From an uncultured Desulfobacteraceae bacterium (GTDB lineage Bacteria > Desulfobacterota > Desulfobacteria > Desulfobacterales > UBA2174), in assembly GCA_937982505.1 (NCBI GenBank), contig CALJLV010000011.1, forward strand, positions 1 to 39,966: a DNA stretch of 39,966 nt, written 5' to 3'. Below are positions 23,653 through 31,941 of this stretch, piece after piece. Each line of letters starts with the position of its first letter. Position 1 is the first letter of the stretch. The notes beneath the pieces are model-generated. The model did no database searches. It was not told the origin of the DNA and worked only from the letters and a program-made list of their open reading frames with translations. A program made the translations under genes and the position numbers.

Positions 23653-25074
23653 ATGAAGTACCCGGGAATCGTCATATCGGCGCTGCGCGGCGGGTCGGGC
23701 AAGACGATCCTGGCCATCGGAATCGCGGCGGCGCTGCGGCAGCGTGGTCTGACCGTGGCGCCGTTCAAAAAAGGCCCGGACTACATCGATGCCGGTTGGC
23801 TGGCCATGGCCGCCGGACAGCCCTGCTACAACCTCGATTCCTTCATTATTACCCAGGACTCCCTTCTTTGCTCCTTTCATCGCCATGCCGCGGGCCGCGA
23901 CATCACCGTGGTGGAGGGCAATCGCGGCCTCTACGACTGCATCAACACCGGGGGAAAGACCTCCACCGCTGAACTGGCCAAGCTTCTCGGCCTGCCGGTT
24001 CTGCTGTGCCTCGACGCCACCAAGACGACCCGCACCATGGCCGCCGTGGTGGACGGTTGCTGCCGCTTCGATCCGCAACTGGCCCTGGCCGGGGTGATTC
24101 TCAACCGGGTGGCCGGCTCCCGCCACGAGTCCATTCTGCGGGCCAGCATCGAGCAGTACTGCCGGATTCCGGTGGTGGGGGCCGTTCCCAAGCTCAAGAA
24201 GCAGGCCTTTCCCGAGCGCCACATGGGCCTGGTGCCCACCGCCGAGCACGGCTGGGCCGGGGACTCGGTGGCCGTGGCGGCCGCCATGGCCGAGCGCTAC
24301 CTCGATCTGGAGCGCATTTTGACCATCGCCCGCTCGGCCCGGGGCCTGAACGCCCCCCTGCCGCCGGCCCGGGTCTGTGCACCGCCGCCGGCCCGGGGCC
24401 CTGCGCCGGTGGTGGGCGTCCTGCGGGACAGCGCCTTTCAATTCTACTATCCGGAAAATCTGGAAGCCCTGGCTCAGGCCGGCGCCCGTCTGGTGGCCAC
24501 CAGCCCCCTCAACGCGGCCCGGCCGCCGCAGGTGGACGCGCTGTACATCGGTGGCGGGTTTCCCGAAACCCATGCCGAGGCCCTGAGCCGCAACGAGACC
24601 TACCGGACGGCCCTGCAGCGCATGGCCCAAGCCGGGATGCCCATCTATGCCGAGTGCGGAGGGCTCATGTTTCTCGGCGAGCGGCTGGTGCTCGAAGATC
24701 GCGCCTACCCCATGAGCGGGATCCTGCCCATCAGCTTCGGTTTTTCCCGCCGCCCCCAGGGGCACGGCTACACCCTGGTCACGGTAACGGGCCCCAATCC
24801 TTACTTTGCGACGGGCAGCCAACTGCGCGGCCATGAGTTCCACTACTCCAGGGGCATCGACTGGCATGGGGCGCCCGAGGATTTCGTATTCACCCTGCAG
24901 CGCGGCAGCGGGATCGTCGACGGCCGCGACGGATTGTGCCGCGGCCGGGTGCTGGCCACCTATACCCACATCCACGCCCTGGGGGCCCCGGGATGGGCGC
25001 CGGCTCTGGTCGCCGCGGCCCGTCTTTTCCGCCAGGAGCATGCCGGCCGCGCATCCGAGAACCCGGATATCTGA
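23653..25074 (+). CDS. dsrN: Glutamine-dependent amidase DsrN (cobyrinate a,c-diamide synthase CbiA family)
   Basis: ATP- and glutamine-dependent amidotransferase that, in dsr operons, is thought to convert sirohaem to sirohaem amide for the sulfite reductase. CbiA homologues amidate cobyrinate. The 473-residue protein has an N-terminal P-loop GGSGKT (residues 13-18) and KKGPDYIDAGW, a switch region around EGNRGLYD, and a C-terminal class I glutamine amidotransferase domain with nucleophile Cys335 in YAECGGLMFLG and His394 in GHEFHYS. The dehydratase-like bioD fold plus GATase order is that of CbiA/DsrN. Placement 49 bp after dsrD, with no other cobalamin genes nearby, favours the sirohaem role. 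A purely cobalamin role cannot be excluded from sequence. Confidence 0.88.
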   Translation: MKYPGIVISALRGGSGKTILAIGIAAALRQRGLTVAPFKKGPDYIDAGWLAMAAGQPCYNLDSFIITQDSLLCSFHRHAAGRDITVVEGNRGLYDCINTGGKTSTAELAKLLGLPVLLCLDATKTTRTMAAVVDGCCRFDPQLALAGVILNRVAGSRHESILRASIEQYCRIPVVGAVPKLKKQAFPERHMGLVPTAEHGWAGDSVAVAAAMAERYLDLERILTIARSARGLNAPLPPARVCAPPPARGPAPVVGVLRDSAFQFYYPENLEALAQAGARLVATSPLNAARPPQVDALYIGGGFPETHAEALSRNETYRTALQRMAQAGMPIYAECGGLMFLGERLVLEDRAYPMSGILPISFGFSRRPQGHGYTLVTVTGPNPYFATGSQLRGHEFHYSRGIDWHGAPEDFVFTLQRGSGIVDGRDGLCRGRVLATYTHIHALGAPGWAPALVAAARLFRQEHAGRASENPDI

Positions 25075-25127
25075 TCCCACCGTGCGGGAAGATCCCGCGC
25101 ACCCCGGGGCGTCTTGCCTGATCGCCT

Positions 25128-25901
25128 ATGGAACCCGTGGTTGTACCCATCACCGACGTGTTGGATCTGCACACCTTCCGCCCCCGGGAAGTGCCGGATC
25201 TGCTGGACGATTATCTGACGGCCTGCGTCGAAAAGGGGATCCTGGACGTGCGCATCGTGCACGGCAAGGGGCGCGGCATCCTGCGGGAACGGGTCCGGTA
25301 CATCCTGGAGCGCCATCGCCTGGTGGTTCACTTCGAGACCGCCCCGGCGGGGGCGGGCGGCTGGGGGGCGACCCGGGTGCGCCTCAGACCCGCCATGGGA
25401 GAAGACGGTGCGGCGGCGCCAGACCGGCTACGGCAGGCCGCTGCCGAAGGGTTGACAGACCGGGCCCAAACGGCGCCGGCGGTGCTTCAAGGGAGGGGTT
25501 CCATGTCAGACGCGAAAGAATCGTCCAGCGGTGGATTGGACTGGGAAAACCGGCGGTTGTGCCCGGATGAGAGCTGCATCGGCGTCATCGGCAGCGACGG
25601 CCGCTGCACCGAATGCGGGAGGCCGGCGCAGGCCGCGGGGCCGGATCCGGCCGGTGCCGCCGTGAAGGCCCCGGGCCGTTCCGCAGACAGCGAGGCCGAT
25701 TCGGTCCAGGGGCTTGAGGCCGCGTCACCCGAGGATGCCGGTCCACCGTCCAAGAATGCCGCTGAAGCCTACTGGCGAGCGCGGCGGCTATGCCCGGATG
25801 GCCGCTGCATCGGCGTCATCGGGCCCGATGGCTGCTGCAAGGAATGCGGCCGCCGGGCGGACGCCGAAGATCCAGCCGAGGCCCCGCAAGCCGAATCCTG
25901 A
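25128..25901 (+). CDS. Smr-domain protein fused to two zinc-ribbon-like repeats
   Basis: The 257-residue frame has two unlike parts. Residues 1-90 form an Smr domain, with the DLH motif at 13-15 and HGKG at 45-48. This fold has nuclease activity in MutS2/Smr proteins and is common as a stand-alone protein of about 90 residues. After a linker come two near-identical repeats of about 24 residues with the cysteine pattern C-P-D-x2-C-(x8)-C-x2-C-G, at about 144-165 and 223-245, likely zinc ribbons. Between them lies an Ala/Pro/acid-rich linker. An ATG at 25503 (residue 126), with GGGAGG six bases upstream, could start the zinc-ribbon part as a separate 132-residue protein. There is no stop in between, so I annotate one frame. 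It follows dsrN by 53 bp. Confidence 0.75.
   Translation: MEPVVVPITDVLDLHTFRPREVPDLLDDYLTACVEKGILDVRIVHGKGRGILRERVRYILERHRLVVHFETAPAGAGGWGATRVRLRPAMGEDGAAAPDRLRQAAAEGLTDRAQTAPAVLQGRGSMSDAKESSSGGLDWENRRLCPDESCIGVIGSDGRCTECGRPAQAAGPDPAGAAVKAPGRSADSEADSVQGLEAASPEDAGPPSKNAAEAYWRARRLCPDGRCIGVIGPDGCCKECGRRADAEDPAEAPQAES
25491..25505 (+). promoter_or_regulatory. Strong internal ribosome binding site and ATG
   Basis: GGGAGG at 25491-25496 is six bases upstream of an in-frame ATG at 25503. This is a better initiation site than most true starts in the window and falls exactly where the Smr part ends and the zinc-ribbon part begins. It could give a second, shorter product from the same frame. Confidence 0.5.
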
Positions 25902-25958
25902 GGCTTTCCCGGGGCCGCCCGGCACCAGAGCGATCCGCTGCGGGGGGGGTATGGCGCC

Positions 25959-28031
25959 TCAGGGCGCCAGAATCATCGATCCGTCCACCGCCACCGGTCT
26001 GCCCGCCACACAGATCAGGGGATTGAGGTCGATCTCGCGGATCCGCGGGCAGGCCGTCATCAGATCCCCCAGGCGCACCAGGATTTCGGCCAGGGCGGCA
26101 CGGTCCACCGCCGGTGCGCCGCGAAACCCGTCCAGCAGCGGCTGGGTTGCCAGGCGCCCGATCAGGGCCAGGGCATCGGCCTGGCTGAGCGGCGCCACGG
26201 CAAAGACGGCGTCATCGAGGAGTTCCGCCAGGGTGCCCCCCAGGCCGCACATGACACAGGGGCCGAACTGGGGATCACGCAATGCGCCCACGATCAATTC
26301 CGGCTGCCCGTGGAGCATGGCCTGGATCAGGATGCGGCCCTTTCCCTCCAAGCGCGCGTGCAGCGTGTTGCACGCCTTTTCCAGTTCCCGGGGCGAGGCG
26401 ATGCCCAGGTGCACCAGGCCCTGCTCGGTCTTGTGCACCGCATCGGGCCGCAGCCCCTTGGCCACCACCGGATAGCCGCAGGCCTCGGCAAAGGCCAGCG
26501 CCTGGCCGGGATCCGCGCAGCAGCGCTCCCTGACCGTCGGGATGCCGCAGGACTTCAAGATCTGTTTGGTGTCGAATTCGTCAAGGATGCCTTGGAGGCG
26601 GGAAACCTGTTCGGCCACCTGCGCAGGGATGCCGGCCGTCTCGGCGGAAGTCGGTTCGGGAACCCTTCGGGTGAATATGGCCCGGAGACATTCGGCGGCC
26701 CGGGGGATTTCCCGGAACACCGGAATGCCGAGGCCCTGGGCCGCCAACTGGAACCGGCGCGCCTCCTCGCGGGCCCCCAGCAGCCAGCAGACCACCGGTT
26801 TGCCCCGTCGGCGGGCCTCGGCGACGATCCCGCTCAGGTCCAGCTCCAGCGCGAAGCCGCCGGAAAAGGAATGGATGAAGAGGGCCTCGACCTGCGGGTC
26901 GGCCAGCACCGCCCGGGCCGCGGCGTCGTAGACCTTCTGGGCGCCGTTTTGTTCGATGGCCGGCCACAGATCCACCGGGTTGGAAACGGGCATCCAGTCC
27001 GGGAAGACCTGCCGGATCTGCGCCAGGGTTTCCTCGCCGAGGCGGGCCAGGGGAACACCCAAGGCGTGCAGCCGGTCGGTGGCGATGATCCCCGATCCGC
27101 CGCTGTAGGTCAGGATGGCCACCTTTCCCGAGGCCGCGGGATCCACGCGAGGGTATGCCGCCAGGGTGCGGCAGAGGTCCACCATCTGCTTGAACCCCTG
27201 AGCCGGCACCACCCCCGCCTGGGCCAGGGCCCCGCTGACCACCGCGCCGTTTCCGGCCAGGCTGGCGGTATGGCTCTGAGCGGCGCGGGCACCGCCGGGG
27301 CTCTGACCTCCCTTGAGGACCACGATGGGCTTGGCACAGCGGCGGCAAAGGTCCAGGAATCGTCGTCCCTCGGGGATGGCCTCGAGGTAGAAACCGATGG
27401 CGCCGGTGTCCGGATCGTCCATCAGGTGGGCCAGCAGGTCGCATTCGTTGACGTCCACCTTGTTGCCCACCGAACAGACCTTGCTGATCCCGGTGGTGCC
27501 GTGGGTCATCAGATCGATGAGAAAACCCCCGGAAAGCAGGCCGCTTTGAACGATCAAAGAGACCTTCCCCGGAATCAGCCCTTCGGTCCAGATGGTGGGC
27601 GTGACAAAGGAAAAGACATAGCGCCGGTGGGCGTCCACCAGTCCCATGCAGTTGGGGCCCCAGAGGCGGATGCCGGTTTCGCCGGCGATGGCGGCCAGCT
27701 CCTGCTGGAGCCGCCGGCCCTCGGGCCCGGCTTCGGCAAAGCCGCTGGACTCGATCATGGCCCCGCGGATGCCCCGGGCGGCGCACTGGCGGACAATCTG
27801 CGGAACCTGCGGTCCGGGCACGAACACGATGGCCATGTCCACCGGATCGGGCACCTCCGCCACGGACCGATAGCACGGCAGATCGTCGATGTTCGCATAG
27901 CGGGGATTGACCGGATGGATCGGGCCGTCGAATCCCCGGCGCAGATTGGTCAGGATCGCATAGCCGCCCTTGCGGGGGGCGGCGCTGGCCCCGATAAGGG
28001 CGATGCCCCGGGGCTCGAAGAAAAACTGCAT
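25959..28031 (-). CDS. Fused ADP-forming acyl-CoA/acetate-CoA ligase
   Basis: Interconverts acyl-CoA, ADP and phosphate with acid, CoA and ATP, a substrate-level phosphorylation route. The 690-residue protein carries the alpha part first: CoA-binding Rossmann domain GIALIGASAAPRKGGYAI, the succinyl-CoA-ligase-like domains, and phospho-histidine His254 in SHTASLAG. It then carries the ATP-grasp beta part (from about 480) with the second conserved histidine His533 in VHKTEQG. The acyl specificity cannot be deduced, as homologues act on acetyl-, branched-chain- and aryl-CoA. The ATG at 28031 has GGGAGG six bases upstream. It is the last gene of the minus-strand catabolic block, and the 57-bp gap to the convergent Smr gene holds no clear terminator. 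Confidence 0.9.
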   Translation of the reverse strand: MQFFFEPRGIALIGASAAPRKGGYAILTNLRRGFDGPIHPVNPRYANIDDLPCYRSVAEVPDPVDMAIVFVPGPQVPQIVRQCAARGIRGAMIESSGFAEAGPEGRRLQQELAAIAGETGIRLWGPNCMGLVDAHRRYVFSFVTPTIWTEGLIPGKVSLIVQSGLLSGGFLIDLMTHGTTGISKVCSVGNKVDVNECDLLAHLMDDPDTGAIGFYLEAIPEGRRFLDLCRRCAKPIVVLKGGQSPGGARAAQSHTASLAGNGAVVSGALAQAGVVPAQGFKQMVDLCRTLAAYPRVDPAASGKVAILTYSGGSGIIATDRLHALGVPLARLGEETLAQIRQVFPDWMPVSNPVDLWPAIEQNGAQKVYDAAARAVLADPQVEALFIHSFSGGFALELDLSGIVAEARRRGKPVVCWLLGAREEARRFQLAAQGLGIPVFREIPRAAECLRAIFTRRVPEPTSAETAGIPAQVAEQVSRLQGILDEFDTKQILKSCGIPTVRERCCADPGQALAFAEACGYPVVAKGLRPDAVHKTEQGLVHLGIASPRELEKACNTLHARLEGKGRILIQAMLHGQPELIVGALRDPQFGPCVMCGLGGTLAELLDDAVFAVAPLSQADALALIGRLATQPLLDGFRGAPAVDRAALAEILVRLGDLMTACPRIREIDLNPLICVAGRPVAVDGSMILAP

Positions 28032-28153
28032 CAAAAACCTCCCAAGTCTTGGCGCGGGTGCATGCAGCGGGGCGTTCGGCCCGGGGACGCGGTATTCCGG
28101 GACTGCGGCCGTCGCACGTTGATCCGGTTGAAAATTTAGCTGTCGGAAGAAAT

Positions 28154-28168
28154 CCGGAGATCCTCCGG
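28154..28168 (-). terminator. Weak terminator-like hairpin after the MmgE/PrpD gene
   Basis: In the minus-strand RNA the arms CCGGAG and CTCCGG enclose a 3-base loop and are followed by AUUUCUU. The stem is only six pairs and the U-run is broken, so termination would be partial. It lies between the MmgE/PrpD stop and the acyl-CoA ligase, in a 177-bp gap with no recognisable promoter. Confidence 0.3.
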
Positions 28169-28208
28169 CGTCCTGCCAGGCCAGCCCCGGTCCAGGCCCT
28201 GGCCCTTG

Positions 28209-29576
28209 CTAAGGGGCCACCTCCCAGGAGGTCTCGGGCCGGTTCGGGAGGGCCCCTGCCCCGGGTCCCAGGTCGCCAAGGAATTTTAACAGGGGGGGCA
28301 ACCCCTCCGTTTCAAGGGCGGCGACGGCCCCGATGATCCTGTGCATCCGGGGGGCAAGGCGGCAAAACTTGCGCTCCAGATCCTGATCGCCCAGAGGATT
28401 GGCCGGGTCTCCAAGGGGGGTGAGAACGGTTTTTTGGAACCGCCGACCGCCGGCTTCCAGCGTGACCCGGGCCGGGGTTTGGCCCGGAAAGCGCCTGTCC
28501 AGGGCCGGATCCACCGCCAGTACCACGCGCCGGGCCAGGGATGCGCAGCGCGGATCGTGGAGGCGGGCCTCGGTCAGGGGGAGCAGGGCCTCAGGCCCGT
28601 GCAGGGCCGCCACCGCCAGACAGAAGGGGATGCTGTACTGGGCCCCTTCCAGGGTGTCCGGATCCGGGGCATTGTTGAGGCGCAGGGCGCGCGCGAAAGT
28701 CTCGACGGTGATGTTTTCGATGGCGGCGGGCTCCAGGCGCTGCTCCGCCACCATGGCCGTCAGGGCGTCTAGGGCCGCATGGCTCCAGCGGCAGCTCGAG
28801 TAGGGTTTGAAATAGACGGCCTCCACCGCCCGGCCGAAGTCGCTTGCCGCCATGATGCGCCGGGCGTCGAACCAGTCGGGGTGGTCGAGGATGTCAAGGG
28901 GGCCGGTGAACCCCTCCCGGGCCAGGGCCAGGGCGCCGATCCCCGTCAGCACGGCCCAGGGGATCCCTTCCTTGACGTGGTTGCCCATCACCTTGGAATA
29001 GCCCGAGGCGGCCAGGTCCGGGGCCTGGGCCCCGGCAATGGCCAGGGCCTGGGCCAGCACCGCTTCTGAAACCCGGTATAAACGGCCTGCGGCGGCGGCC
29101 ACCCCGAAGGGGGCCCAGCGCCCGGTGGACAGGGTCGCCAGGCGGTCGATATCCCGGGCCGCCGCCACCCGGCAGCCGACCTCGTACCCCGCGGCGATGG
29201 CCGCCAGGACTTCAGCGGGGGAGGATTTCAGGGCCGGGGCCAGGGTAAAGACCGCCGGAATGATGGCCGCCCCGGGATGGCCGGCCGCGCCCCGGTGGCC
29301 GTCGTCGAGATCCAGGGCGCTGGCCGCGCCGGAATTGACCATGGCCGCCGCCGCAAGGGGGAGCCGCTGGCCGGTGAACCAGACCCCGGCGGGTCCGGGC
29401 CCGAAGGTCTGCCTTGCCATGCGCCGCAGGGCCCTGGCCGATGCGGCCAGATGACCGGCCGCGGCGGCGCCGATAAGGTCCAGGATGCAGCGCTGGATCG
29501 CCTTGCGTGTGGTTTGCGCAAGATCCCCGGCCGGAAGGGCCAGGGTCGCCTGGGCCAGTCGCTCAGTGGTGTACAT
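28209..29576 (-). CDS. MmgE/PrpD family protein
   Basis: A 455-residue protein of the MmgE/PrpD family, whose known members include 2-methylcitrate dehydratase and cis-aconitate decarboxylase. The all-helical N-terminal domain includes the typical ILDLIGAAAAGH, and ALDLDDGHRGAAGHPGAAIIPAVF, the His/Asp-containing active-site loop, at about 80-105. Further marks are GCRVAAARDI and the KPYSSCRWSHAALDAL segment. The substrate is not known: homologues lie in many catabolic clusters for small carboxylic acids and some act as isomerases or decarboxylases. The ATG at 29576 opens the family-like region. The frame extends 40 codons further without similarity. It lies 40 bp after the HTH-DctP gene and probably shares its transcript. 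Confidence 0.85.
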   Translation of the reverse strand: MYTTERLAQATLALPAGDLAQTTRKAIQRCILDLIGAAAAGHLAASARALRRMARQTFGPGPAGVWFTGQRLPLAAAAMVNSGAASALDLDDGHRGAAGHPGAAIIPAVFTLAPALKSSPAEVLAAIAAGYEVGCRVAAARDIDRLATLSTGRWAPFGVAAAAGRLYRVSEAVLAQALAIAGAQAPDLAASGYSKVMGNHVKEGIPWAVLTGIGALALAREGFTGPLDILDHPDWFDARRIMAASDFGRAVEAVYFKPYSSCRWSHAALDALTAMVAEQRLEPAAIENITVETFARALRLNNAPDPDTLEGAQYSIPFCLAVAALHGPEALLPLTEARLHDPRCASLARRVVLAVDPALDRRFPGQTPARVTLEAGGRRFQKTVLTPLGDPANPLGDQDLERKFCRLAPRMHRIIGAVAALETEGLPPLLKFLGDLGPGAGALPNRPETSWEVAP

Positions 29577-29616
29577 GATCGTTCGGAAGCCTCGATCCGG
29601 CGCTGCATGGAGCGCG

Positions 29617-30765
29617 CTAAAGTTGAGCCGCCTCCCACAGGGCCCGGGCTTGCGGTACCGCGGCGATGAGCGTTTCGGTGGCATGCCGGCTGGCATCGAT
29701 CCACGGCCGCGGGTCGACGGTCAGGTAGCTGACCCCGTAGCGGCGCATGTTGGCCGCCTCGTTATCCGGTTCGGCCCGGGCCACTTCCAGGCTGAAATAA
29801 TCTCCCGCTTCGTCGCAGGCGTCCGCCAGGGCAGTCTGCAGGGCCGGCGGCAGGCAGGCATGGCGGGCCTCGTTGACGGCCACCATCAGGACCGGCGCCA
29901 GGTCTCCCAGGCGGGTGACGAAGCGTCCGCGGCGGCAGAATCCCAGCGGATACAAGTGGGCCTTGTGGGTGGGCAGCAGGTCCACTTCGCCCCGGAGCCA
30001 GGCCCGGCGCACCCGGGGCCAGGGGATGACCACAGGCCGGGCCCCCAGTCTTTTCCAGAACTCGGCCAGCATCGCTGACTCGTAGATGCGCACCCGCAGG
30101 CCCCGCACCTGTTCCGGATGGGTGATGGGCCGCGTGGCCAGGATGACCCATTCCAGGCCCCGGCGCCAGTTCCAGCGACGGTTGATGGGCCGCACCCCCT
30201 GGTCGATGAGGGGCTGGCGCACCAGGCGCTGGAACGCCTCCGACCGCAGGAAGGCGGCCAACCGGATTTCATCCCTGAACAGGTAGGGCAGGCTCAGCAG
30301 GTCCAGGGCCGGCACCAGGTCGCGAAAGGCGGGCAGGTCCTCGATGAACAGATCGATGAAGCCGTCTTTGAGCATGGCCGCCTGGCGGGTCTGAGTCCCC
30401 AGCACGGTGGCCTTGAGCGGCACCAGGGACAGGCGTCCCTGGCTGCGCCGGGCCACCTGCTCGGCAAACCAGGCCGTGCCGCGGCTCTCGGGGCCGGCCA
30501 CGGTGGTCATGGTCCCCAGGACCCGCGGGATTTCGACCTCTTTTTGGAAGAGGTAGCTCAGGGGCCGATTCAGGATGCGGCACAAGGCGGTCAGCGCGCC
30601 GATGGACAAAGCCGCCTTGCCGGTTTCGATCTTGGACAGCTGGCCCTGGGACAGCCCGGCTTGCCGGGCCAGGGCCACGGCGGTCAGGGAGGCGGCCTGG
30701 CGCAGTTCGCGCACCCTGGCGCCCACCTGCCGGCGGACCGTTTTTTCCTCTGTCGACGGGTTCAT
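29617..30765 (-). CDS. XRE-type helix-turn-helix fused to a TRAP (DctP-like) ligand-binding domain
   Basis: A 382-residue cytoplasmic protein. Residues about 12-66 form an XRE/Cro helix-turn-helix (LARQAGLSQGQLSKIETGKAALSIGAL). From about residue 85 to 345 it matches the periplasmic substrate-binding protein DctP of TRAP transporters: RGTAWFAEQVARRSQGRL, a GLRVRIYES strand-turn, and the ARPVVIPWPRVRRAWLRGEVDLL segment that carries part of the carboxylate-binding site in DctP. There is no signal peptide. A one-component regulator that binds DNA and senses a ligand through the recruited DctP fold is the obvious reading. The conserved ligand arginine of DctP may be one of the several arginines near 205-255. 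It begins 6 bases after the reductase stop, which suggests it controls its own operon. Confidence 0.85.
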   Translation of the reverse strand: MNPSTEEKTVRRQVGARVRELRQAASLTAVALARQAGLSQGQLSKIETGKAALSIGALTALCRILNRPLSYLFQKEVEIPRVLGTMTTVAGPESRGTAWFAEQVARRSQGRLSLVPLKATVLGTQTRQAAMLKDGFIDLFIEDLPAFRDLVPALDLLSLPYLFRDEIRLAAFLRSEAFQRLVRQPLIDQGVRPINRRWNWRRGLEWVILATRPITHPEQVRGLRVRIYESAMLAEFWKRLGARPVVIPWPRVRRAWLRGEVDLLPTHKAHLYPLGFCRRGRFVTRLGDLAPVLMVAVNEARHACLPPALQTALADACDEAGDYFSLEVARAEPDNEAANMRRYGVSYLTVDPRPWIDASRHATETLIAAVPQARALWEAAQL

Positions 30766-30771
30766 GCGGAT

Positions 30772-31917
30772 TCAGGAAAGATCCTCGATCCGCTGGATGA
30801 CGCGGATGCCGCGGGTTTCGAGCTGCGCCAGCACCCGCTCGGCGGGCACATGGGCGATGGGGGAAAGGACTCCCGGGCGGCGGATTTCTCCCGAAAGCAC
30901 CATCTGGGCCGCGATGCTGGCGGTAAAGCCCACCGTGCGGTTCATGGCAAAGAGGCCGGTCTCCAGGTCGCGGTAGTCGATCACTTCGTAGGTCAGCCGC
31001 TTTTGGGAGCCGTCCTTGATTCCCCACGTCTGGACCCGCAGCACGGCCACGTCCCGTTCGCCGTCCCGGAACTGGAGCCGAGGGGTGAGATGGCGCACCA
31101 GAAACTGCAAGGGGTCATCTTCCAGCAACCCCAGTTCGGCCATGGTGCGCCAGAAGGCGCAGTGACCCGGCCAGCGGGCGGCCAAGCGGGCCATGTCCCG
31201 CAGGCCGTCGCCCAGCCCGAAGCGCCCGATGAAGTCCAGGGCGTCGCCGTTGGGGTAGGCCTCCAGCTCGCCGAGTCCGTCCACCGCGATGGTGTGGATG
31301 TGCTCGGGGCGGAAGATGTGGGTGCCGGGGATATCGACGGTTCGGCCGTCTTTCAGGATTCGCGCCGGCCGGCGGTAGGCATTGAGGACCCCTTCCAGGG
31401 TCCAGGTGATCTTGTACTTGAGGGGGTTGTCGGCCGCCGTTGGCTCCGGCACGCCCAGGCCGTAGCTGTACATCCCGTGCACCTCGTCCAGGCCGCCCAC
31501 CGCCAGGCCTCCCAGGAGCAGGTCGATGCCCGGGTCGAAGCCCATCTCCGGCAGGATGGTGACCCCTTTTTCCCGGGCCTGTTCGTCCAGGTCGGCCACC
31601 CAGTGGGCGTAGCTGGTGTTGACGAAGGGGATGCCGGCGGCGAGGCAGGCCTCGGCCACGGTGTGGGCCAAAAAGGTGGGCAGCATGCACACGGCGATGG
31701 CCGCCCGGCTGCCGCGCATCAGGGCCACCAGATCGTCCTTGCGGCGGGCGTCGATCCGCTGGAGGCGCACCGTGGGGTAGCGGCCCTTTTTAAGGAAGAC
31801 TTCCGCCGCGGCGGTGTCCATGTCGGCGCCGATGATGGCGTCGATCCGGTCGCTTCGGGACAGATCGTGGATCACGGCCCTGCCCTGGAGCCCCAGACCC
31901 AGTACAAGTGCGTTCAT
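30772..31917 (-). CDS. Saccharopine-dehydrogenase-like NAD(P)-dependent reductase
   Basis: A 381-residue soluble oxidoreductase of the saccharopine/lysine-6-dehydrogenase superfamily. The N-terminal Rossmann motif is LGLGLQGRAV (residues 6-15), followed by ADMDTAAAE, the acidic NAD-preferring end of beta 2. The catalytic half has LPEMGFDPGIDLLLGGLA, a signature of this superfamily, and a C-terminal return to the Rossmann region. Substrates of relatives include saccharopine, L-lysine and carboxynorspermidine, so an amino-acid or opine-like imine/amine is probable. The real compound is unknown. It lies 24 bp after the dppC-like permease and 6 bp before the HTH-DctP gene. The ATG has only a weak ribosome site (TGGAAT). 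Confidence 0.8.
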   Translation of the reverse strand: MNALVLGLGLQGRAVIHDLSRSDRIDAIIGADMDTAAAEVFLKKGRYPTVRLQRIDARRKDDLVALMRGSRAAIAVCMLPTFLAHTVAEACLAAGIPFVNTSYAHWVADLDEQAREKGVTILPEMGFDPGIDLLLGGLAVGGLDEVHGMYSYGLGVPEPTAADNPLKYKITWTLEGVLNAYRRPARILKDGRTVDIPGTHIFRPEHIHTIAVDGLGELEAYPNGDALDFIGRFGLGDGLRDMARLAARWPGHCAFWRTMAELGLLEDDPLQFLVRHLTPRLQFRDGERDVAVLRVQTWGIKDGSQKRLTYEVIDYRDLETGLFAMNRTVGFTASIAAQMVLSGEIRRPGVLSPIAHVPAERVLAQLETRGIRVIQRIEDLS

Positions 31918-31941
31918 GTCTGGATTCCAATCCGTTGGGGG

